Source: GCA-020343675 sp964462945 (GTDB lineage Bacteria; Planctomycetota; Phycisphaerae; Sedimentisphaerales; Anaerobacaceae). Taken from it: 64,000 bases of DNA. Where the stretch lies: assembly GCA_964462945.1 (NCBI GenBank), contig CAYWZW010000002.1, forward strand, positions 62,001-126,000, written 5' to 3'. Below, one piece after another: positions 1 through 8,580 of this stretch. A model generated the notes under the pieces. It had not been told where the DNA came from and did no database searches. It saw only the letters and a program-made list of their open reading frames with translations. A program made the translations under genes and the position numbers. Within the stretch, counting starts at the first letter, position 1. Each line of letters begins with the position of its first letter.

Positions 1-3
1 ATT

Positions 4-1206
4 GTGGCCAACGGTACTGAGGCCGCTGTTGATGCGCAGTTCCAACTGCTCATTCAGCAAGGCACGGAGCTGCAGGGTGCGTTCGACTCCGAGCAAGCGA
101 TCGAGCCACAGCATATTGCGATGATTCGCAATTGGATGAATCAGGCATTAGATCTCATCGAGCCAGCGGCGCCGCCTAGCGATGCCGAGTTCAACACGCT
201 TATGGGAATAAGACAGGCATATTCAAACACGACGTCTATTCTTCCGGGGAATACTTCGGAGCACATCCGGAGGATTCACGCGGCTCTAATTCGCGCGTAC
301 GAGTACTTCTGTGCTTGGTGTAAGTGTGATTTCTCACAAATAGAACCCACCATGCGAGCGAGTGCTTGTCACCGGATTCTTGATCAGACTTGGCGTTTCA
401 GCAGAAATGGCTTGCTGCAAGTCCTGAAGGGCAAGGAGGACGGGCGAACCAAGCGGACTGCATTGCTACACAGCTACAGCCGGATGTATTGCTGGGTTCA
501 CAGCATGGTCAAGCTGGGTAATAACAATAGTGTGGAAACACTCATTGCAGAGCACACCCTCGCACTCGCTGCATGTCTACGGGCAATCCTTGAACTCTTT
601 CTGGATATTAACCTCCTCCAATATGATAAGGTCGCAAAGGGGCCTGAGAAGTTCTTCTCTTTTGAGAGGGTGGCGCGCCATAAAATCGCCAACACCTCTT
701 TGGAGTTGGACAAAGAATACAAGCACCTAACGAACAAGCAGCGAATCGCTTATGGGGATGCTGCCGTGGGTACGAAGGCCGAGATAGATGACTGTATTGT
801 AAGGTCATGGGGCATCATAAAGAACGGAAAGAACAAAGGGAAGCCGAATCGCCCACAACACTGGACAGGCATGACTGTGATTGACCGCGTGAAAAATCTG
901 GGGGGCGCCTGCGTTCGCTACTACGCTTATAGTTACCACTACTGTAATTGGAGTCTTCATTCGGGATACGCCGGGCCTCTCATGAAGACGAAAGAGAATG
1001 CCTCGTTGTTCTGTGCCTTTACCTACACGTATGCCAACGAGATGTTTCTGCGTGTAATAGAAATGATGATGGAGGAATTCGCCGAATTCCTAGACGTGGC
1101 TGTTCTCAAGGAGCAACTCAAGAAAGTAGAACTGCGCGGCGCTCATGTGCTGTGGGATGCTGCGGTGAAAGCAGGAAAGACCGGGGTAGACAAGCCTGCG
1201 TGCTAA
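4..1206 (+). CDS. Hypothetical protein, possibly 5'-truncated by the window edge
   Basis: A 400-residue reading frame beginning at a GTG four bases into the window; there is no stop before it, so the true start may lie outside. No signal peptide or membrane helix is evident. It is mostly helical, with a C-terminal stretch rich in Tyr, His and Phe (residues 300-355, including YYAYSYHYCNWSLHSG) followed by an acidic helix. This resembles the HEPN-like layout of DUF5677-type proteins, but I cannot confirm the family. Base composition is more A+T-rich than the ribosomal protein genes downstream. It converges on the DUF4062 gene across a 100-base gap. Function unknown. Confidence 0.6.
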   Translation: MANGTEAAVDAQFQLLIQQGTELQGAFDSEQAIEPQHIAMIRNWMNQALDLIEPAAPPSDAEFNTLMGIRQAYSNTTSILPGNTSEHIRRIHAALIRAYEYFCAWCKCDFSQIEPTMRASACHRILDQTWRFSRNGLLQVLKGKEDGRTKRTALLHSYSRMYCWVHSMVKLGNNNSVETLIAEHTLALAACLRAILELFLDINLLQYDKVAKGPEKFFSFERVARHKIANTSLELDKEYKHLTNKQRIAYGDAAVGTKAEIDDCIVRSWGIIKNGKNKGKPNRPQHWTGMTVIDRVKNLGGACVRYYAYSYHYCNWSLHSGYAGPLMKTKENASLFCAFTYTYANEMFLRVIEMMMEEFAEFLDVAVLKEQLKKVELRGAHVLWDAAVKAGKTGVDKPAC

Positions 1207-1308
1207 GGACGAGCGGATAACGGGTCAGTCCTCGGATTTCAGTATCGAAGGCATTGCACTTACTTCCGAGAATTGACCGCTCCCGGTCCCGTTATTTCCC
1301 CTTTGACA

Positions 1309-2151
1309 TCATGGGTTTGTGGTATCTGAAACGTCATACCCCTCCTGCGTCAGCCCGAATAGCTCCCTCTTGTACCCCCTGTCTATGATGAGACCTGCTG
1401 CCTCAAGCTCTTCTATAACCGATTCCCACTTTGCCCGGGCGCGAGGGGAAGATTCTTCCACAAAATCCTTCCTGTTTGTTTGAACGGAGAAACCGTCCGT
1501 CGTGATAATACGCAGGACTACCCCGTCCGGGTCACGACAGGCCTCTTTGAGTAGCAATTGAGCTTCCTTTGAGAGCTGCGGCGTTTTGGACGCCACAAAC
1601 GAACGAATGAGCTGGTCCCCTAACCTCCCACCTTGCCGGGCATACTGCTCTTTGTTCAGTTCAATTTGGAGATGTCTGTAGAACTCGGATTTGAATTCGC
1701 CCAGCGAGGAAAAGGTGCTGCACAAGCCACGGGCTCTGCACGCCTCCCTGAAGCGTTTGAGTTCGCCATACTGTTCTTCGTCTATGCTGTCAGGATGAAC
1801 AGGTTCAACAGAGAAATAGAGCATCGCAGGTTTACCTGCTTTAATGTGTTCCTCGATCTCTTCTACGGTACCACTTGGGTATCCCCCGGTGGGGGTCCCC
1901 ATTCTGGTCCAGAATACCCCGACCAGCAGGTCACAGTCTCTCAGGACCTGCTTGTTGATTATGGCTTGGGGGCGATCACCCACAGCAGGAGAAGCATGGG
2001 TATCCCAACCGATCGGTAGCAGCAGCATTTTGCGCACATCGGCGTTGATGATATTCCATTCCGCGAGCACTTCCCGGACCGTCGCCCGTGCCCCGCCCAC
2101 ATCACCGGGGGAAGCGATCATCACTTTGTAGACTGTCGCATCGTAAGGCAT
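1309..2151 (-). CDS. DUF4062 domain protein with C-terminal helical region
   Basis: A 280-residue cytoplasmic protein. The N-terminal ~110 residues carry the DUF4062 pattern: a VMIASPGDV strand-loop, LPIGWDTH, and a DLLVGVFWTRMGTPTG segment followed by GTVEEIEEH. In other bacteria this domain sits at the N-terminus of STAND NTPases and other conflict-related proteins; here no NTPase follows, only a ~170-residue mainly helical C-terminus that ends in a winged-helix-like stretch. The frame extends 31 codons upstream, but the ATG at 2151 is preceded by AGGAG at good spacing, so I place the start there. Its neighbour is the convergent unknown gene at 4-1206. The exact function is unknown; a nucleotide-sensing or defence role is inference only. 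Confidence 0.75.
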   Translation of the reverse strand: MPYDATVYKVMIASPGDVGGARATVREVLAEWNIINADVRKMLLLPIGWDTHASPAVGDRPQAIINKQVLRDCDLLVGVFWTRMGTPTGGYPSGTVEEIEEHIKAGKPAMLYFSVEPVHPDSIDEEQYGELKRFREACRARGLCSTFSSLGEFKSEFYRHLQIELNKEQYARQGGRLGDQLIRSFVASKTPQLSKEAQLLLKEACRDPDGVVLRIITTDGFSVQTNRKDFVEESSPRARAKWESVIEELEAAGLIIDRGYKRELFGLTQEGYDVSDTTNP

Positions 2152-2417
2152 GTCTATCTCCTGGGGAGACCGGGGCCGTGATCTATTTTCTCCCTGTCTT
2201 ATCTGATTCTTCCCTCGGGCTTCGCACTTCTGCGGCCATCCCACTCATTCGGACCTCTCGACATCCCCACAGCCCGGGTAGGGCTCCAAGTCATTCGTGC
2301 CAGCCTCATCAGGTATTATCGCGGCCATGTAGGGAATAGGCAAGCTGAAATTGACAAGGAATGGGGGGCGAGTTGGAAGCAGAGCCGTCATGCGTGTTGC
2401 GTCGCGCGTCAGAAGCC

Positions 2418-2443
2418 TGGATTCCCGCCTTCGCGGGAATGAC
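2418..2443. repeat. Short palindromic repeat (TTCCCGCC..CGCGGGAA type)
   Basis: Reads CTGGATTCCCGCC then TTCGCGGGAATGAC, an inverted repeat with a small loop. A diverged copy in the opposite orientation lies at 30111-30137. This is a widespread dispersed palindrome type in bacteria. The rest of 2152-2640 shows no convincing gene on either strand. Confidence 0.75.
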
Positions 2444-2640
2444 AAGCCTCAGGGGGCGCTCGACAAAGCACAATTATGCAAAACAAAGCCAATCCGTCAG
2501 GTCCGTCGATGCGGCGCCGGATGACGCACCACTCGATGCCGGTGCGGAATTGCCGGACTGGTTAGAGCCAACTTCAAACGGGGCGCCTGCTCATTGACCG
2601 GATGAAGGCCAAATTCTTGAATTTTTGCTGCAAAAATAGT

Positions 2641-2668
2641 TTGACAGCGGGGATGGGCCAGCTAAAAT
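2641..2668 (+). promoter_or_regulatory. Sigma-70 promoter for rplM-rpsI
   Basis: TTGACA at 2641-2646 and TAAAAT at 2663-2668, separated by 16 bases, placing transcription start about 28 bases before the rplM ATG. A second TACAAT lies at 2685-2690. Confidence 0.7.
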
Positions 2669-2702
2669 ATGGGGCCTTTGGTGGTACAATGAGAGTGTTT
2701 CT

Positions 2703-3134
2703 ATGAAAAGCTTTATGGCAAAGAAGAATCAGGTCGAGCAGAAGTGGCTGCTCGTGGACGCCGAGGGGGCGATCCTTGGCCGAATGGCGGCGAAAATCGC
2801 GCCTATCCTCATGGGCAAGACCAAGCCCACGTACACGCCGCATGTCGATACGGGCGATTTCGTGATCGTGGTGAACGCCGAGAAAGTGAGGCTGACCGGC
2901 AAGAAGGCCCAGGTGAAAGAATACGATTTTTACAGTCATTATCCCGGCGGGCATAAGTACGTCAGCTTTGCCGAGATGATGGCCAGGAAACCTGAGAAGG
3001 TCGTTGAAATGGCGGTAAGGCGGATGATGCCGAAAAACACCCTCGGCAGAAAAATGTTGAAAAAATTGAAGGTTTATCGCGGCCCGGAGCACGAGAACCA
3101 AGCCCAACAGCCTGAGAAGATTGAACTGTTTTAG
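2703..3134 (+). CDS. rplM: 50S ribosomal protein L13
   Basis: A 143-residue protein matching the usual L13 length. Family features visible are the WLLVDAEG start, the LGRMAAKIA segment, the DTGDFVIVVNA block, GHKYVSF, and the conserved RMMPKNTLGRKM motif near residue 105 followed by LKVYRGPEH. It is an assembly-initiating protein of the large ribosomal subunit. The next gene is rpsI, the near-universal partner, with which it shares the promoter at 2641 and the terminator at 3668. Two start codons are possible (2703 or 2715); the first is used here because GAGAG precedes it. Confidence 0.97.
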   Translation: MKSFMAKKNQVEQKWLLVDAEGAILGRMAAKIAPILMGKTKPTYTPHVDTGDFVIVVNAEKVRLTGKKAQVKEYDFYSHYPGGHKYVSFAEMMARKPEKVVEMAVRRMMPKNTLGRKMLKKLKVYRGPEHENQAQQPEKIELF

Positions 3135-3150
3135 GTAGAGATTGCCAATT

Positions 3151-3636
3151 ATGCCAGAAACCAAAGTCAATAATCCTGATATTAAGCCGGCCGCTCAGGC
3201 TCCCGAGACCCTGCCGAAGCCTGCACCGAATCCGACCAGCGAACCTAAGAGCGGCTACTGGTGGGGCACCGGCAGAAGAAAAAGCTCAGTAGCCCGCGTA
3301 CGCATCAAGCCCGGCAGCGGCAAACTGATGATCAATAAAAAGCCGCTCGACAATTACTTCAAGAGAGAGCAGGACCGAAATGCGGTTCTGGCGCCTCTGA
3401 AGACCGTCAACGTGGAAACGGCTTTTGATATCTTTATCAACGTCAACGGCGGCGGAACCACAGGACAGGCCGGTGCTTCCCTGCTGGGAATCGCCCGCGC
3501 TTTGAGGAACTATGACAGCCAGTTCATCCAGGCCCTTCGAGACGCCGGACATCTCACGCGAGACCCGCGAATGGTCGAGCGGAAGAAGCCCGGCCAAAGC
3601 GGCGCCAGGAGAAGATTCCAGTTCTCAAAGCGTTGA
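3151..3636 (+). CDS. rpsI: 30S ribosomal protein S9 with N-terminal extension
   Basis: About 161 residues from the ATG at 3151, which has AGGTAGAG ten bases upstream; an in-frame TTG at 3142 lies too close to that site. The S9 core starts around residue 37 (GTGRRKSSVARVRI) and runs through NGGGTTGQAGA to the C-terminal QFSKR tail that reaches the ribosomal P site. Upstream of the core is a ~36-residue Pro/Ala/Lys-rich extension that most bacterial S9 proteins (about 130 residues) lack. It follows rplM by 16 bases. Confidence 0.96.
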   Translation: MPETKVNNPDIKPAAQAPETLPKPAPNPTSEPKSGYWWGTGRRKSSVARVRIKPGSGKLMINKKPLDNYFKREQDRNAVLAPLKTVNVETAFDIFINVNGGGTTGQAGASLLGIARALRNYDSQFIQALRDAGHLTRDPRMVERKKPGQSGARRRFQFSKR

Positions 3637-3667
3637 TTTGCAATTTCGCTTTTGGACGATTACAATG

Positions 3668-3700
3668 GCCGCCGAGACAGATTCCGGCGGCTGTTTTTTT
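3668..3700 (+). terminator. Rho-independent terminator of rplM-rpsI
   Basis: Seven-base-pair GC stem (GCCGCCG at 3668-3674 with CGGCGGC at 3685-3691), a ten-base loop, then a run of seven T residues, about 30 bases after the rpsI stop. Confidence 0.9.
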
Positions 3701-3765
3701 GGGCGGGGTCGCCGCAGCAAAGGCGGTCGCAATGGGATACGGTCAAAGTAAAGGGACGTATTAGA

Positions 3766-4083
3766 ATGGCCGAGAGCGGCAATGAAAGTATTGTGGCGTA
3801 CTGCGGACTGGTATGTTCGGACTGCGGGGCGTTCAAGAAGCTCAAGTGCCAGGGATGCCACAGCGACAAACCGATGTTCAAGAGCTGCCCGGTCAAGAAA
3901 TGCGCGATGGACAGGAGCTACAGCACGTGTGCCGACTGCAAGGAGTTTGAAGATTTGAAGCGATGCAAAAAATTGAACAACTTTATCTCGAAGGCGATGG
4001 GATTGGTCTTTCGCACGGACAGGATAGGCAATCTCGGCCGCATCCGGGAAATTGGGCTGGAGAAGTTCAAGGCTGCTGATTGA
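3766..4083 (+). CDS. Cysteine-rich DUF3795-type protein
   Basis: A 105-residue soluble protein with nine cysteines arranged as YCGLVCSDCGAF, CQGC, SCPVKKC and CADC, the signature of the small DUF3795 family, presumed to bind a metal ion. No enzymatic role is established. The frame extends 38 codons upstream across the rpsI terminator, so the ATG at 3766, preceded by AAGGGA, is the realistic start. It stands alone between rpsI and argC. Confidence 0.8.
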   Translation: MAESGNESIVAYCGLVCSDCGAFKKLKCQGCHSDKPMFKSCPVKKCAMDRSYSTCADCKEFEDLKRCKKLNNFISKAMGLVFRTDRIGNLGRIREIGLEKFKAAD

Positions 4084-4134
4084 AGTGATGCGGCATTTTC
4101 GCGCACACGGCTTATTTCGGAGCACAATACACAC

Positions 4135-5163
4135 ATGAAACGACAGCATACTATGGTACGGGTTGCGATAATCGGAGCCAGCGGATACACGGGCGCCGAA
4201 TCCATGAAGATTATCCTCCGGCACGGCAGCGCCAAGCTCACCTATCTGACGGCCATACCGGCCGAATGTGGAGCGGTTGAGGACGTTTTCCCGCAGTTCA
4301 GGGGCCGGTGCGACCTGCAGATCGAGCCGCTGGACATCGACAAGCTGGCCGGCCTGGCTGACGTCGCCCTATGTTGCCTGCCTCATAAAGTCTCCATGGA
4401 ATTCGTGCCCAAGCTGCTAAATGCGGGGCTGAAAGTGGTTGACTTCAGTGCCGACTATCGGCTCAAAGACGTATCCGTTTACGAGAAGTTTTACGCCGTC
4501 AAGCATACCGACACGGCCAATCTGGCGCGTGCGGTGTTCGGCCTGCCGGAATTGTTCCGCGAGCAGATAGAAGGCGCCGATCTGGTGGCCAATCCCGGCT
4601 GCTTCCCGACCGGCGCGCTGCTGGCGATTGCACCGCTTCTGGAGGAAGAGCTTATAGAGCTGGATTCGATTATCGTCAATGCGGTAACGGGCTCATCGGG
4701 AGCGGGCAAGAACCCATCGGCCAAATTCCATTTTCCCAACATGAACGAGAACTTGTTTGCCTACGGCATCGGGACACATCGCCATACGCCTGAGATGGAG
4801 CAAATCGCCGCTGACGTTGCCGGGGCCGAGGTTCAAATACTGTTTCAGCCGCACGTGGGGCCTTTTGACAGAGGAATCCTTTCAACCGTCTATTGCGAGC
4901 CAAAGAAAAACGTGAGCGGTGGACAATTGCTTGAGCTTTATGAAGATTTCTATTGTGCTGAGCCTTTCGTGCAGATGCGCAAAGAGGCCCCCGCCGTGAA
5001 AGATGTCGCCGGGACCAACTATTGTCATGTCTTCCCAGCTTGCGTCAAAGGCAGGATCGTGAGTTTCTCTGCGATTGACAACCTTGTGAAAGGCGCATCA
5101 GGGCAGGCCGTCCAGAACATGAACATCCTCTTCGGATTGCAGGAGAATCTGGGCCTCAAATAG
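4135..5163 (+). CDS. argC: N-acetyl-gamma-glutamyl-phosphate reductase
   Basis: A 342-residue enzyme of arginine biosynthesis that reduces N-acetyl-glutamyl phosphate with NADPH to the semialdehyde. The N-terminus has the nucleotide-binding GASGYTGAE loop (residues ~12-20). The active-site cysteine is Cys156 in NPGCFPTG, and the conserved VTGSSGAG and HRHTPEM stretches follow. Length is standard for the family. A second possible start is the ATG at 4153; neither has a strong ribosome site. The nucleoside transporter gene begins two bases after the stop, so the genes are probably cotranscribed; the functional reason is not obvious. No other arg genes are in the window. Confidence 0.96.
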   Translation: MKRQHTMVRVAIIGASGYTGAESMKIILRHGSAKLTYLTAIPAECGAVEDVFPQFRGRCDLQIEPLDIDKLAGLADVALCCLPHKVSMEFVPKLLNAGLKVVDFSADYRLKDVSVYEKFYAVKHTDTANLARAVFGLPELFREQIEGADLVANPGCFPTGALLAIAPLLEEELIELDSIIVNAVTGSSGAGKNPSAKFHFPNMNENLFAYGIGTHRHTPEMEQIAADVAGAEVQILFQPHVGPFDRGILSTVYCEPKKNVSGGQLLELYEDFYCAEPFVQMRKEAPAVKDVAGTNYCHVFPACVKGRIVSFSAIDNLVKGASGQAVQNMNILFGLQENLGLK

Positions 5164-5164
5164 G

Positions 5165-6475
5165 ATGGATATCTATAATCTTGTTAGTTTTGCAGGGATA
5201 TTCGTTTTGGTCGGCTTCGCGTGGGTCTTGTCGTCCGACAGAAAAAATATGAACTGGAGGGCGATCGGCTGGGGGATTGGGCTGCAGATAATCATTGCCT
5301 TGTTTATCTTCGTTGTTCCCGCCGGGGCCAAGCTGTTTCTGGTTGTCAATGACGTGGTTGTGAAGGTTCTGGAGTCCGCGTCGGCGGGGGCCAAGTTCGT
5401 GTTCGGGCCGCTGGCGCTGGCGCCGGGCCAGACAAACGAAGCGGGAGAGAAGTCACTTGGTTTTATTCTTGCCTTTCAGGCCTTCCCTACGATCATCTTC
5501 TTCTCCGCTCTTATTGAGATCTTGTACTACTTCGGCGTGATGCCTCTGATTATCAGAGGATTCGCTTATGTATTCACCAGGCTGATGAGAATATCGGGTG
5601 CGGAGTCTTTAGTCACGGCCAGCAATATTTTTGTGGGGATCGAGTCCACTCTCACTGTCAAGCCGCATCTTAGCCGAACGACCCGATCTGAAATCTGCAC
5701 CATCTTGACCGCCGGGATGGCCACGGTCGCTTCGAACGTGCTGGCGCTCTATGTGTTCAGCCTGAGAGACCAGTTTCCTACAATCGCCGGGCATCTGGTG
5801 GCGGCGTCGTTGCTTTCCGCTCCGGCGGCCATTGTTATGTCGAAGATTATTCTTCCTGAAGGGGAGAGTCCGGAAACATTAGGTGTCCACGTTCGGCCCT
5901 TTTATGAAAAGCAGAAAAGTCTTTTCGAAGCGATTATTAACGGAGCGAATGCCGGGGTGAAAATGATCGTCGGGATTGTGGCGCTGCTCATCGCGGTCTT
6001 GGGTTTGGTTGCGCTGGTTGACCTGTTGTTATCTGCTTTGGGGGCTAAAATAAATCCGCTTCTCGGCCTGGAAGGGCAGTGGTCTTTGAAGGCTATGTGC
6101 GGCTACATCTTCTATCCATTCACATTAGCCTTGGGCGTTCCACCCTCTGACGCAGGGGTCGTTTCCAGAATCATCGGCGAACGTCTGATTGTGACTGAGG
6201 TTGTCGCGTATAGGGATTTGGCAGCCGCTATGGAGCAGAATCTATTGCAGCACCCGCGCTCGGCCGTGATTACGACCTACGCGCTGTGCGGTTTTGCTCA
6301 TCTGGCCTCCATGGCCATCTTTGTCGGGGGCTTCTGTGCATTGGCCCCGAACAAGGCCCGCGACATGGGAGGGGTCGCGCTTCGCGCACTGTTAGCGGCG
6401 ACGTTGGCCTGTCTTATGACCGCCTGTGTTGCCGGCACATTCTTCAAAGAAGGGTCGATTCTCCTGGGAGGATGA
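5165..6475 (+). CDS. Concentrative nucleoside transporter (CNT/NupC family)
   Basis: A 436-residue inner-membrane protein with about ten hydrophobic segments. Family hallmarks are the ALIEILYYFGVM segment, SGAESLVTASNIFVGIEST, the ILTAGMATVASNVLALY region and the late VTEVVAYRDLA motif. CNT proteins import nucleosides by cation symport. Two departures from the usual motif are seen: GVPPSDAG in place of the common GVPW-type motif, and FVGIEST instead of the usual FVGQTEAP, so substrate range may differ. It sits between argC (gap of one base) and a cupin gene (three-base gap). Confidence 0.9.
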   Translation: MDIYNLVSFAGIFVLVGFAWVLSSDRKNMNWRAIGWGIGLQIIIALFIFVVPAGAKLFLVVNDVVVKVLESASAGAKFVFGPLALAPGQTNEAGEKSLGFILAFQAFPTIIFFSALIEILYYFGVMPLIIRGFAYVFTRLMRISGAESLVTASNIFVGIESTLTVKPHLSRTTRSEICTILTAGMATVASNVLALYVFSLRDQFPTIAGHLVAASLLSAPAAIVMSKIILPEGESPETLGVHVRPFYEKQKSLFEAIINGANAGVKMIVGIVALLIAVLGLVALVDLLLSALGAKINPLLGLEGQWSLKAMCGYIFYPFTLALGVPPSDAGVVSRIIGERLIVTEVVAYRDLAAAMEQNLLQHPRSAVITTYALCGFAHLASMAIFVGGFCALAPNKARDMGGVALRALLAATLACLMTACVAGTFFKEGSILLGG

Positions 6476-6478
6476 TTC

Positions 6479-6838
6479 ATGTTCGTGAAGCATCTGAGCG
6501 GCTGCCGGGAATTCATAGCGGGTGATGGTTCAGTTTTGCGAGAGCTTTTTCACCCCGGGAAGGCCGCCTTACAGATTCGTTATAGCCTGGCTCACGCAAA
6601 GGTCGGTGCCGGCCGTAGAACCAAGCCGCACAAACTCAAATCTTGCGAAGTGTACTACATGCTGGCCGGACAGGGCACGATGCACATCGATCAAGAGACC
6701 CTCGCCGTCGGCCCCGGATGTGCCGTATATATCCCCCCGCGTTCGATGCAGCATATCGAGAACACGGGAGATTCCGATTTGACGTTCTTGTGCATAGTGG
6801 ACCCCGCCTGGCAACAAGACGACGAGGAGGTGTTTTGA
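6479..6838 (+). CDS. Cupin domain protein
   Basis: A 119-residue single-domain cupin. Motif 1 is visible as KPHKLKSCEVYYMLAGQG and motif 2 as GPGCAVYIPPRSMQHIENTG; a His/Glu set typical of metal binding is partly kept. The GGAGG ribosome site lies inside the end of the transporter gene, which suggests coupled translation. The substrate is unknown; small cupins of this kind include sugar isomerases and binding proteins. About 85 bases downstream is a short frame with a CPGCG motif that stops after 30 codons, possibly a decayed gene. Confidence 0.85.
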   Translation: MFVKHLSGCREFIAGDGSVLRELFHPGKAALQIRYSLAHAKVGAGRRTKPHKLKSCEVYYMLAGQGTMHIDQETLAVGPGCAVYIPPRSMQHIENTGDSDLTFLCIVDPAWQQDDEEVF

Positions 6839-7034
6839 TCCCGGCCATTCCGTGCCCTGGTTGCGGCATCGAACGGCCCAAGTCATCGCCGCGGACAAGC
6901 CTCTCCGCAGCCCAGTCCTGGTCCTGAATTGCGCCCCGGCTGAGCCGGTCTGCGCGGGGATAGATCATGCCGGGAGGGGATCACGCTGGCGAGAGCCGGA
7001 CATGGCCGAACGGCAAAATCAGCAGTGAGGCAAA

Positions 7035-7193
7035 TCACCACAACTGGATTCGTCCATACATCAAGCCTGCGATTGTTGCCAAGATGACCATGAACAAAAC
7101 CAGCTTGAGAAGGCGACGATCATTCTCCCGATTCGTAGCTTTCAACTGGTCTTTTAACTGGTCTATTTCCCTTTTGGTTTGTCTTATGCTCAT
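7035..7193 (-). CDS. Small coiled-coil / single-membrane-helix protein
   Basis: A 52-residue frame too short for routine ORF calling. Residues 1-28 are a charged heptad-like helix (REIDQLKDQLKATNRENDRR) and residues 29-46 form one hydrophobic helix, giving a tail-anchored topology. An AGGTGGAG site directly precedes the ATG. Its start overlaps the stop of the upstream 75-codon frame in an ATGA arrangement, which supports translation of both. No family is recognised. Confidence 0.55.
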   Translation of the reverse strand: MSIRQTKREIDQLKDQLKATNRENDRRLLKLVLFMVILATIAGLMYGRIQLW

Positions 7194-7417
7194 ACTCCAC
7201 CTCCGCTTTTTCCGGGCGGCAGCCAGAGAGCACGTATGCCGGCCTTCTTCTGCTTCCCGCCCGAGTAGCCAACTCGCACGTTTGGGCGCAGTTGCACTCT
7301 ATTCTTTGACCCATTCAAAGTATAGAAAACGCCGGGGAGGGATACAAAATCGGTGGCCCGGCCGTTGACAAAGCAGGTGGGATGCTCAAAATCAACGGGG
7401 ATGTTTATTGTAGTCAA
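7190..7417 (-). CDS. Small hypothetical protein upstream of the 52-aa membrane peptide
   Basis: A 75-codon frame with a TTG start, no clear ribosome site and no recognised domain; it ends in a Gly-rich tail. The only support is the four-base ATGA overlap with the 52-residue gene that follows. It could equally be an untranslated leader. Confidence 0.3.
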   Translation of the reverse strand: MTTINIPVDFEHPTCFVNGRATDFVSLPGVFYTLNGSKNRVQLRPNVRVGYSGGKQKKAGIRALWLPPGKSGGGV

Positions 7418-7453
7418 CGCAAATATAACTGTTTCCGAATACAGTTGTTATAG

Positions 7454-7493
7454 ACGCTGCGAAAATCCGGCCATCTTTGCAGCGTTGTTTTTT
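7454..7493 (+). terminator. Terminator-like hairpin
   Basis: ACGCTGC at 7454-7460 pairs with GCAGCGT at 7479-7485, extended by AAA/TTT with one bulge, followed by TGTTTTTT. No clear gene ends just before it on this strand, so it may be an attenuator for the coiled-coil gene at 7742 or the end of a small RNA. The rest of 7418-7741 shows no gene. Confidence 0.55.
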
Positions 7494-7741
7494 GGCAACT
7501 TACAGTTTCAACCCCTATAATGGCTGTTGTTCGCAGAACAGAAACAAAGCTCAAAGGCAATATTCAAGACCGCTCTGATTGGCTGTTCCAAAGCTCCGAA
7601 CGGCAAAATCAGACAGGAAAAGGGTTTTCTTGTCTTCGGGTATGCGTTTTGCACTATTCTAAGACAAGAGGCTTCGGGGGTTCTCTACATATTGAACTTA
7701 GGGTGATTGAAAAGGGAAGTGCGTTCGAGAGGAGAGATGTG

Positions 7742-8002
7742 ATGGACGAAACAAACCTGGAAGACAAGCTCAACGAACTGGTAAGAGAATTTGGCGACGC
7801 TGCCGACCCGCAGCACAAGAAGCTGGCCGATCTCGCCAAACAAGCACAGGTAAATCGCCAAAAGCTCGAGAAGAGCATCAGCAGCCTGCAGGAATCGCTG
7901 GACTACCTGCGGGTCTGCATCAAGTACCAGGTCTTTGACCTTGAAGCAACTCGCCGGGAAAACGAGTACCTCAGAAAATTGCTTGATGAGAATAATAGCT
8001 GA
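7742..8002 (+). CDS. Small coiled-coil protein
   Basis: An 86-residue acidic protein predicted to be almost wholly helical, with heptads through LEKSISSLQESLDYLRVCIKYQ and RRENEYLRKLLDE. There is no membrane segment or signal peptide. The frame is open further upstream, but AGGAG at about 7729-7733 selects the ATG at 7742 (a GTG at 7739 is the alternative). The family is not recognised; small all-helical proteins of this type often act as adaptors. It lies upstream of clpC but is separated from it by 578 bases with its own promoter, so no operon link is claimed. Confidence 0.7.
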   Translation: MDETNLEDKLNELVREFGDAADPQHKKLADLAKQAQVNRQKLEKSISSLQESLDYLRVCIKYQVFDLEATRRENEYLRKLLDENNS

Positions 8003-8440
8003 GACACGAAGGACAGGATACAAAAGCAGGGAGAGCACGTAAATAAAGACTTAAGACAGGCTGGACAACGCGCGTAAATCGTCGTCCCGGCAGGCCCGAA
8101 GCCCGGCCGTACACCAGCACGTTTCATATCAATCTGCCCCAAAAAGCAAGAGTGCGACGCATCCCTTCGGCAATCTGACCGGCGATTCAACATATTTTCA
8201 CATTCTTTCAGTCCGGGCCCCCTCCTGCTGAACAGCCCGACCTGATCCGCCGGGCCAACCTTTTCATCGCCCAAATCCCGCATTTTTGCAGGGACAATTG
8301 GAAAGTCATTGTCCGTTTTTGTCGATAGAATTGGGGTCGAAGAAAAAGTTGAGCTGGGAATGAACATCAGCTTCGCTTGGCGTATATAGAAATATGCCCT
8401 CCCAGCCCTAAAAAGCAGGGAGTTGGCAGGTGCGCCGTGT
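8003..8440. other. Intergenic region before clpC, no gene seen
   Basis: There is a long open frame on the minus strand here, but it has no ribosome site, no recognisable domain and runs into the coiled-coil gene, so I read it as chance. The only supported element in the gap is the clpC promoter at its end. Confidence 0.5.
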
Positions 8441-8468
8441 TTGACAGATAGGCTGGGCGCGATATAAT
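8441..8468 (+). promoter_or_regulatory. Consensus sigma-70 promoter for clpC
   Basis: Perfect TTGACA (8441-8446) and perfect TATAAT (8463-8468) with a 16-base spacer, giving a leader of about 105 bases before the clpC ATG. I see no CIRCE-type inverted repeat in the leader. Confidence 0.85.
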
Positions 8469-8580
8469 ATGGCGAGTTTGATATGCTGTATGTCAGCCGT
8501 AGCGGGTATGTCGCTGACATTCGTGCCAAAGCGGCGCAGGCAGATTCGAGAGTTTTCTAAAATAGATTTCGGGGTAAAAG

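Noticed and set aside
6835..6927. Short frame with CPGCG after the cupin gene
   Set aside because: Stops after 30 codons; may be the start of a decayed gene, but too short to call.
7903..8529. A 208-codon frame on the minus strand before clpC
   Set aside because: No ribosome site, no domain, overlaps the coiled-coil gene and the clpC promoter.
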